DNA of 64,000 bases from Halococcus morrhuae DSM 1307 (lineage in GTDB: Archaea > Halobacteriota > Halobacteria > Halobacteriales > Halococcaceae), in contig NZ_AOMC01000109.1 of the NCBI RefSeq assembly GCF_000336695.1, positions 27,340-91,339 of the forward strand. The letters run 5' to 3'. Below the pieces are notes generated by a model that had not been told where the DNA came from, did not search any database, and saw only the letters and a program-made list of their open reading frames with translations. The position numbers and the translations under genes were made by a program. The number at the start of each line of letters is the position of its first letter. Position 1 is the first letter of the stretch. Positions 8,782 through 19,916 of this stretch are shown piece after piece.

Positions 8782-10518
8782 TCAGAGTCGCCCCTGGATC
8801 GTCGTGGCGGTCTTCTCGCCGACGCCCGACACCGACTGGAGTTCGTCGGGCGAGGCCGCGCGCACCCCATCGATGCTGCCAAAGCGCCGGAGCAGGCGTT
8901 TTCTGGTCTGCGGGCCGATACCGGGAACGTCGTCGAGAACGGTCGACACCTCGTCGCGCAGGGTCTGGTGGTACTGGACCGCGAACCGATGGGATTCGTC
9001 GCGCACGCGCTGGAGCAGGTGGCGCTCGGGTGCGTCGTCGGGCCACGCGAAACTCCCATCGGGGGTGACGACGCGCTCTTCGGCCTTCGCCAGCCCGATC
9101 GCCGGCACGTCCCAGCCGACTTCGGAGAGCGCATCGCATGCGGCGTTCAACTGCCCTTCACCGCCGTCGATGAGCAGCAGATCGGGCTCCGATCTGTCGT
9201 CCTGCCCTTCGACTGCTCGGCGCGCGCGCCACGCCACGAGCGCATGCATGTTGGCGTAGTCGTCGTTCTCGTCTTGCAGCTTCTTCCGTCGGTAGTCGGA
9301 TTTCTCGGGACTGCCGTCAACGAACGTCACGTCGCTGCCGACGGCGGCCCGGCCCTGCGCGTGGCTCACGTCGAACCCCTCGATCCTGTTGGCGCGCCCG
9401 ATGCCGAGACGTTCGGCGAGCGCCGCCGTTCCGTCGGCCTTTCCGCGCCCGCGGCGGGCGTTTTTGAGCGCCAGCTCCACGAGGGTCGCTTCGCGCCCCG
9501 CGCCGGGAACGCGCACCGCAACACTCTCGTCGTCGAGCCAATCGTCGAGTTCGTCGTCGGTGAACCGTTCGGAGAGCAACAGTGCGTCGGGCAGCGAGCG
9601 CTCGGCGTAATACTGGACGATGAACGCGGCGAGAACGCTCCCCACACCCTCCTCGCCGTCGTCGGGCACCGAGAGCGTGTGGCGATCGCGCTCGACGAGC
9701 TGGCCGCCCTCGCTGTGTAATCTGGCGACCGTCGCGCGCTCGCCCTCGACGACCGCACCGAGCACGTCGACCCACTCCTCGTTGGTTTGGGCCGATACGG
9801 CCTCGCCGCCGCCCTCGTGGAACGATTCCACGACCTGAAGCTTGTCGCGCAGGTTCGCGGCCCGCTCGAAATTCTGCTCCTCTGTGGCGCGCTCCATCTC
9901 GCGGCGCAGCGGGTCGGCGAGCAGTCCCGGGCTCCCCTCGAAAAAGCGCTCGACGGACTCGACGTCGGCGATGTACTCCTCACTCCCGATCTCGCCGGTA
10001 CACGGTGCGGTGCAGAGCCCGAGATCGTGATCGAGACAGGGCCGATCGCGCCCGGCGAACTTGTGATCGGAGCAGCCCCGTACGCCGTAGGTCTCCCGAA
10101 GCGCCTTCACGACGGTCTCGACGCGCCCGCGCTCGGTGTAGGGACCGAACGCCACGGCCCCGGGGTTGGGGTCGCGCGTGATCTCGATGCGCGGGAACTC
10201 GTGATCGGTGAGCTGGACGAGTGGATAGGACTTGTCGTCCTTCAGGCGGACGTTGTAGCGTGGCTGATGGCGTTTGATCAGGTTCGCTTCGAGCAGGAGC
10301 GCCTGTGTTTCGGTGTCCGTCACCGCACATTCGATCTCCTCGGCGCGTTCGACCATCCTCGCGATGCGCCGCGAGCGCGGGTCGGCGTACGAGCGCACCC
10401 GTTCGCGGATATCGACGGCCTTCCCCACGTAGAGCGTCGTCTCGCCCTCCTGGAACTGATAGACGCCAGGTTCGCGTGGGAGCTCGCCGGCGTGCTCGCG
10501 GACGTGCGCTGCGTCCAT
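8782..10518 (-). CDS. uvrC: Excinuclease ABC subunit UvrC
   Basis: A 578-residue dual-incision nuclease of nucleotide excision repair. In order it shows an N-terminal GIY-YIG nuclease (REPGVYQF ... LYVGKA, about 15-95) for the 3' cut and a central UVR motif (about 200-235) that binds UvrB. An RNase H-like domain follows ([19 protein letters not shown]; about 365-500) for the 5' cut. Two helix-hairpin-helix repeats ([13 protein letters not shown] and VSGVGEKTA) close the protein. Its length is near the bacterial 600. Transcription is probably autonomous, with a TATA-like element about 25-35 bp upstream of the ATG. Confidence 0.96.
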   Translation of the reverse strand: MDAAHVREHAGELPREPGVYQFQEGETTLYVGKAVDIRERVRSYADPRSRRIARMVERAEEIECAVTDTETQALLLEANLIKRHQPRYNVRLKDDKSYPLVQLTDHEFPRIEITRDPNPGAVAFGPYTERGRVETVVKALRETYGVRGCSDHKFAGRDRPCLDHDLGLCTAPCTGEIGSEEYIADVESVERFFEGSPGLLADPLRREMERATEEQNFERAANLRDKLQVVESFHEGGGEAVSAQTNEEWVDVLGAVVEGERATVARLHSEGGQLVERDRHTLSVPDDGEEGVGSVLAAFIVQYYAERSLPDALLLSERFTDDELDDWLDDESVAVRVPGAGREATLVELALKNARRGRGKADGTAALAERLGIGRANRIEGFDVSHAQGRAAVGSDVTFVDGSPEKSDYRRKKLQDENDDYANMHALVAWRARRAVEGQDDRSEPDLLLIDGGEGQLNAACDALSEVGWDVPAIGLAKAEERVVTPDGSFAWPDDAPERHLLQRVRDESHRFAVQYHQTLRDEVSTVLDDVPGIGPQTRKRLLRRFGSIDGVRAASPDELQSVSGVGEKTATTIQGRL

Positions 10519-10628
10519 CGACTACCGAAGGCACGCGAGGCGTTTGATACTGTCGATCAGAACGTCATCGCCCGCACCGACCGCGTTCACGGCTCCGTGA
10601 CGGTAATCACGATACGTCAGATCGCCGA

Positions 10629-11798
10629 TCAGTCGGACGGGTTCTCCTCGTGTGGCGAGCGCGCGGCCTCTGGCCCCTGCCCGTCGAGACTGATGATGTT
10701 CTCGCGCCCGATCGAGAGCTTCTCGACGCTGCCGTCCTCGTTCATCGACGAGAGTAGTCGGCTCACCTTTGCCTTCGACCACTCGGTTCGCTCGACGATC
10801 TGTGACTGTTTCATCCGCCCGCCATGGTCGCGCAGCAGCGCCAGCACGCGGTCCTCGTCGGTCATCGGCATCGGATCGGCGATCTCGGTTGTGGGCTCCG
10901 CATCGCTGGGCGAATCCGTGCCGTCCTCCGAATCGGCTGCCGGTTCGTCGGTGTCCGACCCCAGATGCAGCAGGCTGCCGTCGCGTTCGCGCCATCGGCG
11001 GCGGACGAACGCGCCGACGGCCACGACGACGGCGATGACGAGTATCGCGCCGACGACGAGCCAGATCGGTGTCAGGTCGTTGGTCGGGTTCGTCCCGAGC
11101 ATCGCTTCGAGATCGTCGTCGAGCCCGTCGCCGTCGGTGTCGCTCGCGGTCGGATCGGTGCCGCGCTGGACTTCGATCCCGTCGCGGATGCCGTCACCGT
11201 CGCTGTCGGGATCCTGCGGGTCGGAGCCGTACTGGTTGACCTCCGCGCCGTCGGTCAGTCCGTCGGCATCCATGTCCGGGTTCGAGACGTTGTAGCCCGC
11301 CTCGACCTCGCGGGCGTTGGTCAACCCGTCGCCGTCGAAGTCACCCTGTCGACGGAGCACCGTCACGGAGACGGTCGTGCGGTCGAGCACCGTCGCGTTG
11401 CTCGCGTTCGAGAGCTTCTGGAGCTCGACGGCGAGTCTCTGCTCGCCGGTGGCGTTTTGCGGCCACGTGACGTTCGTGAACTCGGCGGTGCCGTTGGTGC
11501 CGTTCGGCAGCGCTTCGAGCCCACAGTCGAGCGTTCGCGTCGTCCCCTTCCGATCGGCACCGAGACAGACGCGGTAGTTGCGGGCGTCCGGTTGGTCGGC
11601 GAAGCCGACGCTGACGTTGAGCGACTCGTCGCTCCAGAGATACGTGGAGCCGTTTGCAGGATCGTTGGTGATGACGCCGCTGCCCGACACCTCGATCGTG
11701 CCGATGCCGTCGTTCGACTGCGCGACGGCCGGGACGGCGGCGCTGGCGAGTACCACCAGACAGAGCACTCCTGCCAAGATACGCGCGCCGTCGCTCAT
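10629..11798 (-). CDS. Membrane-anchored TSP3-repeat protein with intracellular winged helix
   Basis: A 389-residue protein with an unusual order of domains. It has an N-terminal signal sequence (1-26, cleavage near AVAQ) and an extracellular beta-rich region (about 28-150) with many NxT/NxS sequons. Four thrombospondin type 3-like calcium-binding repeats follow (about 152-238; DxDGDGL motifs). There is one membrane helix (about 244-264) followed by basic residues (RRRWRER), an acidic linker, and a winged-helix DNA-binding domain (about 313-372) like the MarR-type domain in other haloarchaeal membrane proteins. The layout suggests a one-component sensor: outside calcium or ligand domain, inside DNA-binding domain. 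No partner gene is adjacent. Confidence 0.8.
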   Translation of the reverse strand: MSDGARILAGVLCLVVLASAAVPAVAQSNDGIGTIEVSGSGVITNDPANGSTYLWSDESLNVSVGFADQPDARNYRVCLGADRKGTTRTLDCGLEALPNGTNGTAEFTNVTWPQNATGEQRLAVELQKLSNASNATVLDRTTVSVTVLRRQGDFDGDGLTNAREVEAGYNVSNPDMDADGLTDGAEVNQYGSDPQDPDSDGDGIRDGIEVQRGTDPTASDTDGDGLDDDLEAMLGTNPTNDLTPIWLVVGAILVIAVVVAVGAFVRRRWRERDGSLLHLGSDTDEPAADSEDGTDSPSDAEPTTEIADPMPMTDEDRVLALLRDHGGRMKQSQIVERTEWSKAKVSRLLSSMNEDGSVEKLSIGRENIISLDGQGPEAARSPHEENPSD

Positions 11799-11826
11799 CC
11801 TTCGCCTATCTTCTGCGTGCGCTCGG

Positions 11827-11833
11827 TATTATA
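11827..11833 (-). promoter_or_regulatory. TATA box of the TSP3/winged-helix gene
   Basis: On the minus strand TATAATA lies 29-35 bp upstream of the ATG at 11798. It is one of the clearest TATA boxes in the window. Confidence 0.65.
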
Positions 11834-11947
11834 CTGTCGGTCAGTCGGCAGCTGCACATATCCCGCCGTAATCGGTCTCTCCGATCGGCTGTCGGATCGA
11901 CACAGCGCCATCAGCACGGCGATATCGCTATCGACGAGTGTGGTTGA

Positions 11948-11976
11948 TAAAAACGAACGGTCGGCAGCACCGACCG
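11948..11976 (-). terminator. Stem-loop plus T-run terminator after the Met-rich lipoprotein gene
   Basis: A perfect 7-bp stem (CGGTCGG 11958-11964 with CCGACCG 11970-11976, 5-base loop) begins about 33 bp past the stop codon. On the minus strand it is followed by TTCGTTTTTA. A hairpin with an oligo-T tail is a credible terminator for the gene at 12009-12371. The rest of the 11799-12008 gap holds only the promoter of the downstream gene. Confidence 0.6.
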
Positions 11977-12008
11977 CATATCGGTTTTGAGAGGGCTGGG
12001 GACCGAAT

Positions 12009-12371
12009 TTAGGCTGCGGCTTCGGTCGTCGTGTTGCCCATCATCTCGGTACCTTCCATCTCCGTACCCATGTCGGTACCTTCCATCATGGTCTCTTCGT
12101 CGCCCATCATGGTCGTCTCTTCACCGTCCTCCATCATGGTCTCCTCACCGTCCTCCATCATCGTCGTCTCTTCGGCCATGCCGCCGTCTTCCATCATGGA
12201 AGTTTCCTCGGCAGCACCGCCGTCCATCGCAGTCGTTCCTTCGCTACTGTTGTTACCGCCACCGCCGCCCATACAGCCGGCGAAGACGAGCAGCGCGGCA
12301 ACGAGACCGACCGCCAGAACGCGCCGTGAGGGGAGCCGCTCCCCGAGCGCGTCGAATGGTTTGCTTGTCAT
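12009..12371 (-). CDS. Met-rich acidic lipoprotein, unknown
   Basis: A 120-residue putative lipoprotein. A basic N-terminus (PSRR) and hydrophobic segment (about 18-31) lead to a lipobox with Cys33 (FAGC). The mature part is low-complexity, with 17 Met in 87 residues, many Glu/Asp, and no Lys or Arg. It is built on degenerate repeats of the form EETTMMEDG. The frame extends upstream to 12830, but the lipoprotein signal and the TATA box near 12405 fix this start. Methionine clusters with acidic residues can bind soft metals such as Cu(I) or Ag(I), or serve as oxidation targets. Both ideas are speculative here. Confidence 0.75.
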   Translation of the reverse strand: MTSKPFDALGERLPSRRVLAVGLVAALLVFAGCMGGGGGNNSSEGTTAMDGGAAEETSMMEDGGMAEETTMMEDGEETMMEDGEETTMMGDEETMMEGTDMGTEMEGTEMMGNTTTEAAA

Positions 12372-12402
12372 GCGTTCTGCACTCGACACCAGCAGCCTCG
12401 AC

Positions 12403-12412
12403 CACATAAATA
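12403..12412 (-). promoter_or_regulatory. TATA box of the Met-rich lipoprotein gene
   Basis: Minus-strand CTATTTATGT lies about 32-41 bp upstream of the ATG at 12371, giving a predicted leader of roughly 5-12 nt. Confidence 0.55.
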
Positions 12413-12634
12413 GCCCGTCCTGTTCCGACTGTTGCGGACCGTTACAGCCGCTGAGACGCCGATTCACGCGCATTTCTTCATGTTCGAACAACACGTGTCT
12501 GACGTTTGGCTGACGACTGTCCGCCACCCCCGTCCTGTGACGGCCGGTTCGCGAGCCGATCATCGTCGTCCGCGGCCAACGGTCCCTTTTCGAGCGCCAC
12601 GTACTGCACGAAACGGCCATTTCCATTCGGATGT

Positions 12635-12662
12635 CCAACCGTTTCACGCCCGAAACGGTTGG
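12635..12662. repeat. Perfect 11-bp inverted repeat in a 427-bp intergenic region
   Basis: CCAACCGTTTC (12635-12645) and GAAACGGTTGG (12652-12662) form perfect arms with a 6-bp spacer. The gap 12372-12798 separates the divergent lipoprotein and ABC-transporter genes and contains no credible gene on either strand. The repeat lies 137 bp before the ABC ATPase start and could be an operator or an RNA hairpin. Confidence 0.6.
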
Positions 12663-12798
12663 TTTCACGTCGTTTTTCTCGCCCGATCGTCGTTTCTCAC
12701 GGCGGTGAATCGGGAGCCGGCGGGCGTATTCGGTGCAGATCCGTCGTTGAGCGCGACGAAGGGGAAAGCCCATACCGTGGTGTCGAAAACACCCCCAC

Positions 12799-13752
12799 AT
12801 GGCAGCCATCGAACTCGATGGAGTGACCAAGCGCTACGACGGCGGGCTCGGGCTCCCGGGACGGTCGAGCGATCCCGTCGAGGCGCTTTCGGATCTCGAC
12901 CTGACGGTCCGGGAGGGCGACATCTACGGCTTTCTCGGGCCGAACGGGGCGGGGAAATCGACGACGATCAACGTGCTGCTCGACTTCGTTCGGCCGACGG
13001 CGGGGAGCGCGCGCGTGCTCGATCTCGACGCCCGCACCGAGAGCCAGCAGGTGCGCGAGCGCGTCGGCGTGCTCCCGGAGGGGTTCTCGCCGTACGACCG
13101 CCTGACCGGCCGTCAGCATCTCGATTTCGCCATCGGGTCGAAAAACGCCGCCGACAGCCCATCGGAAATCGCCGAGCGAGTGGGGATCGCCGACGCGCTC
13201 GACCGAAAGGCCGGCGGCTACTCGAAGGGGATGGCCCAGCGCCTCGTCCTCGGCATGGCGCTCGTCGGCCAGCCGGACCTGCTGATCCTCGACGAACCCT
13301 CGACGGGACTGGATCCGAACGGCGCGCGCGAGATGCGCGATATCGTCCGCGCCGAGCGCGATCGCGGCGCGACGGTGTTCTTCTCCAGTCACGTCCTCGG
13401 TCAGGTCGAACCGGTCTGTGATCGGGTCGGCATCCTTCGGGACGGCGAACTCGTCGCCGAGGACACCGTCGAGGGGCTGCGCGACGCCGCCGGCGGCGAG
13501 ACGACGCTCGCAGTCGACGTCGAGCGTCTGCCCGACGACGCGGTGGCGGCGGTCCGCGCGCTCGACGGCGTCTCGACGGTCCGTGCGGACGGACAGCAAC
13601 TGACCGTCGACTGTGTGGACGGCGCGAAGACCACGGTGTTGTCGACGCTCGAAGACAACGGCGCGCCGGTAGCCGATTTCGATACGACGGGAGCCTCGCT
13701 GGAGGAAGTCTTCGCGAGCTACACCACCGGCGAGCGGGAGGTCCGCGCGTGA
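12799..13752 (+). CDS. ABC transporter ATP-binding protein
   Basis: A 317-residue ATPase subunit of an ABC-2 type exporter. Walker A GPNGAGKSTT is near residues 51-60, the signature YSKGMAQRL near 140, and Walker B LLILDEPSTGLDP near 160. The C-terminal 90 residues form the extra domain common in CcmA/NosF-like exporter ATPases. Its partner permease follows with a 4-base overlap (GTGA). The substrate is unknown: no Nos, Ccm, bacteriocin or resistance gene lies nearby. Confidence 0.9.
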   Translation: MAAIELDGVTKRYDGGLGLPGRSSDPVEALSDLDLTVREGDIYGFLGPNGAGKSTTINVLLDFVRPTAGSARVLDLDARTESQQVRERVGVLPEGFSPYDRLTGRQHLDFAIGSKNAADSPSEIAERVGIADALDRKAGGYSKGMAQRLVLGMALVGQPDLLILDEPSTGLDPNGAREMRDIVRAERDRGATVFFSSHVLGQVEPVCDRVGILRDGELVAEDTVEGLRDAAGGETTLAVDVERLPDDAVAAVRALDGVSTVRADGQQLTVDCVDGAKTTVLSTLEDNGAPVADFDTTGASLEEVFASYTTGEREVRA

Positions 13753-14588
13753 GCACGCTCGCGGTCGCGCGCAAGGATTTTCAGGATGCGATCCGTTCAC
13801 GAGTGCTGCTCGGGCTGACAGGTTTGTTCGTGCTGTTCGTCGCGGGTGCGTCGTATTTCTTCGCGCGCATCCAGCCGGCCCCGGGCGGCGGCGATCCGAC
13901 GGCGCTGGTGCTCATCTTCTCGCTGCTGACGCCCGCGGGCCTGCTCGTGCCGATCATCGGGCTGGCGCTCGGCTACAAGGCCGTCGCCGGCGAGCGCGAG
14001 AGCGGGCGCATCAAGCTGCTGCTCTCGCTGCCCCACTCCCGGCTCGACGTCGTGCTCGGGAAGACGCTCGGCCGCACGAGCGTGCTCGTCGTGCCGATCC
14101 TCGTCGGCTTCGCCGTCGGCGCGGCGGTGATCTTCTGGCAGTCGAGTCGCTTCACGCCGGTGAACTATCTCGTGTTCGCGTTCGTGACCGTCCTGCTCGG
14201 GCTGGCCTACATCGCGATCGGCGTCGCGATCTCGTCGGCGACGACCTCGACGTTTCGCGCGCTCATCGGTGGCATCTCACTGCTCGTCGTTCTGGAGTTC
14301 CTCTGGCAACAGGTGCTCCTCGCGGTCGTCTACCTCGTGAACGGGCTCAGTCTGCCCCAGCAGCCGCCCGGCGACTGGTACTACTTCCTCCAGTCGCTCC
14401 CGCCCGGCAGCGCCTACAGCAGCGCCGCACGATCGCTGCTCCCCCAGAACCCGACGACGCTCGCCGTCACAGGTCAAACCCCCGACGCGTTCTACCTCCA
14501 GGACTGGTTCGGGTTCGTCATCCTCGCGGCTTGGATCGTCGTCCCGCTCGCGCTCGGCTATCTCCGCTTCGAGGGGACCGACCTCTAA
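13749..14588 (+). CDS. ABC-2 type transporter permease
   Basis: A 279-residue permease with about six membrane segments (near 20-40, 55-75, 105-127, 135-158, 165-190 and 253-272). The large loop after the first helix and the conserved ERESGRIKLLLSLP stretch are typical of ABC-2/NosY-like permeases. The GTG start overlaps the ATPase stop, so the two proteins are expected in fixed proportion. It forms an exporter with the preceding protein; the cargo cannot be told from sequence. Confidence 0.88.
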   Translation: MSTLAVARKDFQDAIRSRVLLGLTGLFVLFVAGASYFFARIQPAPGGGDPTALVLIFSLLTPAGLLVPIIGLALGYKAVAGERESGRIKLLLSLPHSRLDVVLGKTLGRTSVLVVPILVGFAVGAAVIFWQSSRFTPVNYLVFAFVTVLLGLAYIAIGVAISSATTSTFRALIGGISLLVVLEFLWQQVLLAVVYLVNGLSLPQQPPGDWYYFLQSLPPGSAYSSAARSLLPQNPTTLAVTGQTPDAFYLQDWFGFVILAAWIVVPLALGYLRFEGTDL

Positions 14589-14600
14589 GGTTCGCTCCCG

Positions 14601-16814
<2,214 letters not shown>

Positions 16815-16867
16815 TCATCTGTGGTCACAGTTCGTGCGCTCAGTAAATACATTCCTCTACAGAATAG

Positions 16868-18010
16868 TCAGAAATCTATATCAATCAGTGATTTCGTTTG
16901 CTTCTGCAGTAGTGAGGACGGTACATATCTGAGTGCGGTATTTCGAATCCTCGCCACAGTCGGATGGTCGATCTGCGCCAGCCGACCCTGGATTCGTGAC
17001 TGGCGACGTACGGATTCCGCTCGCTCTTTGCGACGAGCTTCGTAGTCCGCGAGCGCACGACGGGTGGTTCCGTGAGTGGCTATGGAATCAGCGAGAACGA
17101 TAGCGTCTTCCATCGCTTGTGCACTTCCTTGCGCGAGATTTGGTGTCATCGCATGCGCAGCATCACCGAGGAGAGCAACGCGGCCGCTGGTCCAGTAGGT
17201 GAGTCGTGGCAGATCGGTTAGTGGTGTGCGGAGAAGCGTCTCGTCGTTGGTTCTGGCGATGAGGTCTGGAATGGGATCGACGAATTTCCGATATCGCTCG
17301 GCGAGTTTACTGGCGGTGGCTTCGGGTGCTGTCCCGGGGCGTGACGCCACGATCGAGGCAAACCAGTATACCTGCTCGTCACTGACCGGAAAATAGCCGA
17401 AACGCAACCCCCGACCCCAAAACTCCATTCCCTTTGGAGTGATGTCATCGAGAACCGTTACATCAACGAGGCCTCGATAGGCCACTTCACCAGCGTATCG
17501 TGGCTGATTGCCTGGGAGGACGTGCTCTCGAACGGTCGAGTCGATACCATCGGCACCGACAACGAGGTTTGCCGTTTTTTCGTTTCCAGCAGCGAACTGG
17601 ACCGCGGGCTGCTCCGGGTCGATTCCCTCACATTCCACCCCGAGTCGCAGCCGTTCTTTGGAGAGTCGTTCGACGAGGATGGACTGAAGATCCGCCCGGT
17701 GGATCGCTACCATGACGTGATCGAGCCCGAGTCGGTTTGCAGGGGCACGAAAATCCATCGGCATGAGCAGCTGCCCTGCTTCGGTTCGCAGCTCGATCCG
17801 ATCCAGAACGACGCCCTGCTCGATAACGGCATCGGCGACACCGAGTTCGTTGAGCGCTTGCATTCCGTTCGGACCGATTCCGATTCCGAACCCAACGGGG
17901 CGAAGTTCGTTCGTCCTCTCGAACACGATTGGATCGAAGCCGCGGTTCTGTAGTCCAATAGCTGTGCAGAGTCCGCCGATCCCGGCACCGATGATTGCGA
18001 CATCAGCCAT
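16868..18010 (-). CDS. FAD-dependent aromatic-type monooxygenase
   Basis: A 380-residue flavoprotein of the salicylate/6-hydroxynicotinate hydroxylase group, which also includes zeaxanthin epoxidase. The N-terminal dinucleotide fold (GAGIGGLCTAIGLQNRG, from residue 8), a DG-type motif (VVGADGIDSTVRE), and the FAD-ribityl motif GDAAHAMTPNLAQGSAQAME are all present. The substrate is unknown. Codon use is clearly less GC-biased than in its neighbours, and the 149 bp downstream is AT-rich, so recent transfer is plausible. No pathway genes or regulator sit next to it. Confidence 0.88.
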   Translation of the reverse strand: MADVAIIGAGIGGLCTAIGLQNRGFDPIVFERTNELRPVGFGIGIGPNGMQALNELGVADAVIEQGVVLDRIELRTEAGQLLMPMDFRAPANRLGLDHVMVAIHRADLQSILVERLSKERLRLGVECEGIDPEQPAVQFAAGNEKTANLVVGADGIDSTVREHVLPGNQPRYAGEVAYRGLVDVTVLDDITPKGMEFWGRGLRFGYFPVSDEQVYWFASIVASRPGTAPEATASKLAERYRKFVDPIPDLIARTNDETLLRTPLTDLPRLTYWTSGRVALLGDAAHAMTPNLAQGSAQAMEDAIVLADSIATHGTTRRALADYEARRKERAESVRRQSRIQGRLAQIDHPTVARIRNTALRYVPSSLLQKQTKSLIDIDF

Positions 18011-18111
18011 CCGTACGGCCGAGTAGCTGTGCCGGCCACTTGACGATCCACCTTCTTCGAATCGCTGATCCGCCTCACCGCTCTCGTGGCAAGTACGGCG
18101 ATAACGCCGAG

Positions 18112-18120
18112 GCTTATGTG
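18112..18120 (+). promoter_or_regulatory. TATA-like box for the class V aminotransferase
   Basis: GCTTATGTG lies 22-30 bp before the ATG at 18142. This placement supports that start rather than the longer in-frame reading beginning at 17995. Confidence 0.5.
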
Positions 18121-18141
18121 AGCCGAGGCGGATACACGGCC

Positions 18142-19308
18142 ATGAGCGACGACTTTCTCCTGCTGAACCCCGGGCCGGTGCCGATCACCGACGCGGTCCG
18201 CGAGGCGATGGACGCACCGATGGTCTCGCACCGCTCGGCAGAGTTCGAGGCGGTCTACGAGCGCGCCCAGGACGGCCTGGAGTACGTCTTCGAACACTCG
18301 ACCCCACAGGAAGAGACGACCAGCGCCGGCGGCACCGGTCTGGTTCTCAACGGGACGGCGACGATGGGGATGGAGGCCGCCGTCGCCAACCTCACGGACG
18401 CCGAGAACGAGGTCGTCGCGCTCGTCAACGGGAAGTTCGGCCGGCGGTTCAAGCGCATCGCCGAGCGCTACGCCCGTGTGACGCCGGTCGAGGTCACGTG
18501 GGGCGAGGCGTTCGATCTCGAGACGGTCGCCGAGCACGTCACCGACGACACCGATCTGGTGACGATGGTCCACAACGAGACGAGCACTGGCATCTTGAAC
18601 CCCGTCGCCGAAATCGGCGAGATAGCGACCGAGCACGACGCCCGGTTCGTCGTCGACGGCGTCACTTCGATCGGCGGCGACGTCTTCCGGATCGACGACT
18701 GGAACGTCGACATCGCCATCACGGACTCCCAGAAGGCGCTCGCCGCGCCACCGGGGATCAGCGCGCTGTACGTGGCCGACCGTGCGGTCGAACACCTGGA
18801 TGGCGAGCGCGCGCCCTTCTACGCCGACCTGGAGTGGCATCTCCGCAAAGCCGCCGATCACCAGACGCCGTTCACGAGCGCCGTCCCGCTGTTCCGGGCG
18901 CTCGCGGTCGCCGTCGAGGAGATCGAGGCCGAGGGGATGGACAGACGCATCGGCCGTCACCGCCGGCAGGCCGCCGCCTTCCGCGCCGGCTTCGCCGCGA
19001 TGGGGCTCGACGACTTTCCGACGCTCGACGACGCCAGCGAGCGCTCGAACACCGTCACGGCGATCGAACTGCCCGAATCCGTTCGCGAGAATCCTGAGGA
19101 GTTCTTCGACGCCGTCGCCGAACGAAACGTCTCGATCAGCGGCGGTCAGGCCCATCTCGACGGGGAGATCTTCCGGGTGAGCAACATGGGCCAGCTCACC
19201 GACGAGCAGGTGCTCCGCGGCGTCGAGACGGTCGGCGAAGCGCTCGCCGACGTCGGCTACGACGCCGATCCCGCGGCGGGTCGCGACGCCGCGCGCACCG
19301 AACTCTGA
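18142..19308 (+). CDS. Class V PLP aminotransferase (alanine/serine-glyoxylate family)
   Basis: A 388-residue PLP enzyme. It begins with the family signature LLNPGPVPITDAVREAM and has the PLP lysine K198 in ITDSQKALAAPPG. A Gly-Thr loop (GTATMGMEAA, about 71-80) binds the cofactor phosphate. Archaeal members transaminate serine, alanine, glyoxylate or phosphohydroxypyruvate. The serine genes serB and serA lie 3-5 kb downstream and no SerC homologue is visible in the window. It is therefore a candidate for the missing phosphoserine aminotransferase, although this is inference from proximity only. Confidence 0.88.
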   Translation: MSDDFLLLNPGPVPITDAVREAMDAPMVSHRSAEFEAVYERAQDGLEYVFEHSTPQEETTSAGGTGLVLNGTATMGMEAAVANLTDAENEVVALVNGKFGRRFKRIAERYARVTPVEVTWGEAFDLETVAEHVTDDTDLVTMVHNETSTGILNPVAEIGEIATEHDARFVVDGVTSIGGDVFRIDDWNVDIAITDSQKALAAPPGISALYVADRAVEHLDGERAPFYADLEWHLRKAADHQTPFTSAVPLFRALAVAVEEIEAEGMDRRIGRHRRQAAAFRAGFAAMGLDDFPTLDDASERSNTVTAIELPESVRENPEEFFDAVAERNVSISGGQAHLDGEIFRVSNMGQLTDEQVLRGVETVGEALADVGYDADPAAGRDAARTEL

Positions 19309-19316
19309 TTCTGTCT

Positions 19317-19781
19317 CTATTCTTCGTCCGCGTCCTCGACGTCGATCTCGGTCCAGTCGGCGTCCGTCTCATCCGTCGGTCCGAACGCCATCTCCGTTCC
19401 CCGGACCGCGTCGCCGAGTCCCTCGCCGAGCCGTTCGCTGTCGCCGATCGTCCTGACCTGTTCGGCGAGCGCGTCGATATCGACGTTCTCGACGAGCGCC
19501 ACCGCGGCCGCCTCGCCGACGCGACCGCCGACCTCGCTGCCGGCCGACTCCTTCACGACGCGGCCGAGCAGTCCGCTGCTGCTCGCGCCCTTGGCGGCCA
19601 GCCGTCCGACGAGTGCGCCGAGGACCTTTCCGAGCCGTTCGTACTCGACGGCGTCGTCGAGCGCCGCGCCATCGGCGAGCGCATCGATGTCGATGCCCTC
19701 GATCAGCTCCGTGATGGCATCGCCCGCGTAGTACGCTTCCATGCCGCGCTCGATCGCCTCTTCGGGGGTATCGTCGTCCAT
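19317..19781 (-). CDS. Acidic conserved-type protein, unknown
   Basis: A 154-residue soluble, very acidic protein that converges on the aminotransferase gene. It appears to contain two related helical halves, each with an 'IDIDALA' motif (about residues 29-36 and 99-106) followed by Gly-rich helices (GKVLGALVGRLAAKG, VGGRVGEAAAVALVE). This suggests internal duplication. I recognise no catalytic motif and no family. It is likely a haloarchaea-specific protein. Confidence 0.65.
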   Translation of the reverse strand: MDDDTPEEAIERGMEAYYAGDAITELIEGIDIDALADGAALDDAVEYERLGKVLGALVGRLAAKGASSSGLLGRVVKESAGSEVGGRVGEAAAVALVENVDIDALAEQVRTIGDSERLGEGLGDAVRGTEMAFGPTDETDADWTEIDVEDADEE

Positions 19782-19883
19782 TACCGGAGCCTATCGCGGC
19801 CGACGGATATGACTGTTCCCAGCAGATGCAGCGCTGCTCGATCGACCGTTATCGCCGACGGCGACATTTGCCGTAACTCGTGG

Positions 19884-19890
19884 TTATAGA
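19884..19890 (+). promoter_or_regulatory. TATA box of the metY-metX unit
   Basis: TTATAGA is centred 30 bp before the ATG at 19917 and overlaps the region of the alternative ATG at 19890. A transcript starting near 19912 would exclude the upstream ATG, which is why 19917 is chosen for metY. Confidence 0.55.
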
Positions 19891-19916
19891 TGGGACGCGA
19901 TATATGCACCACGTAC

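Noticed and set aside
12432..13421. A long plus-strand frame running through the intergenic gap into the ABC ATPase
   Set aside because: It is out of frame with the clear ATPase gene and reads as Arg-rich nonsense. The gap itself shows no coding pattern.
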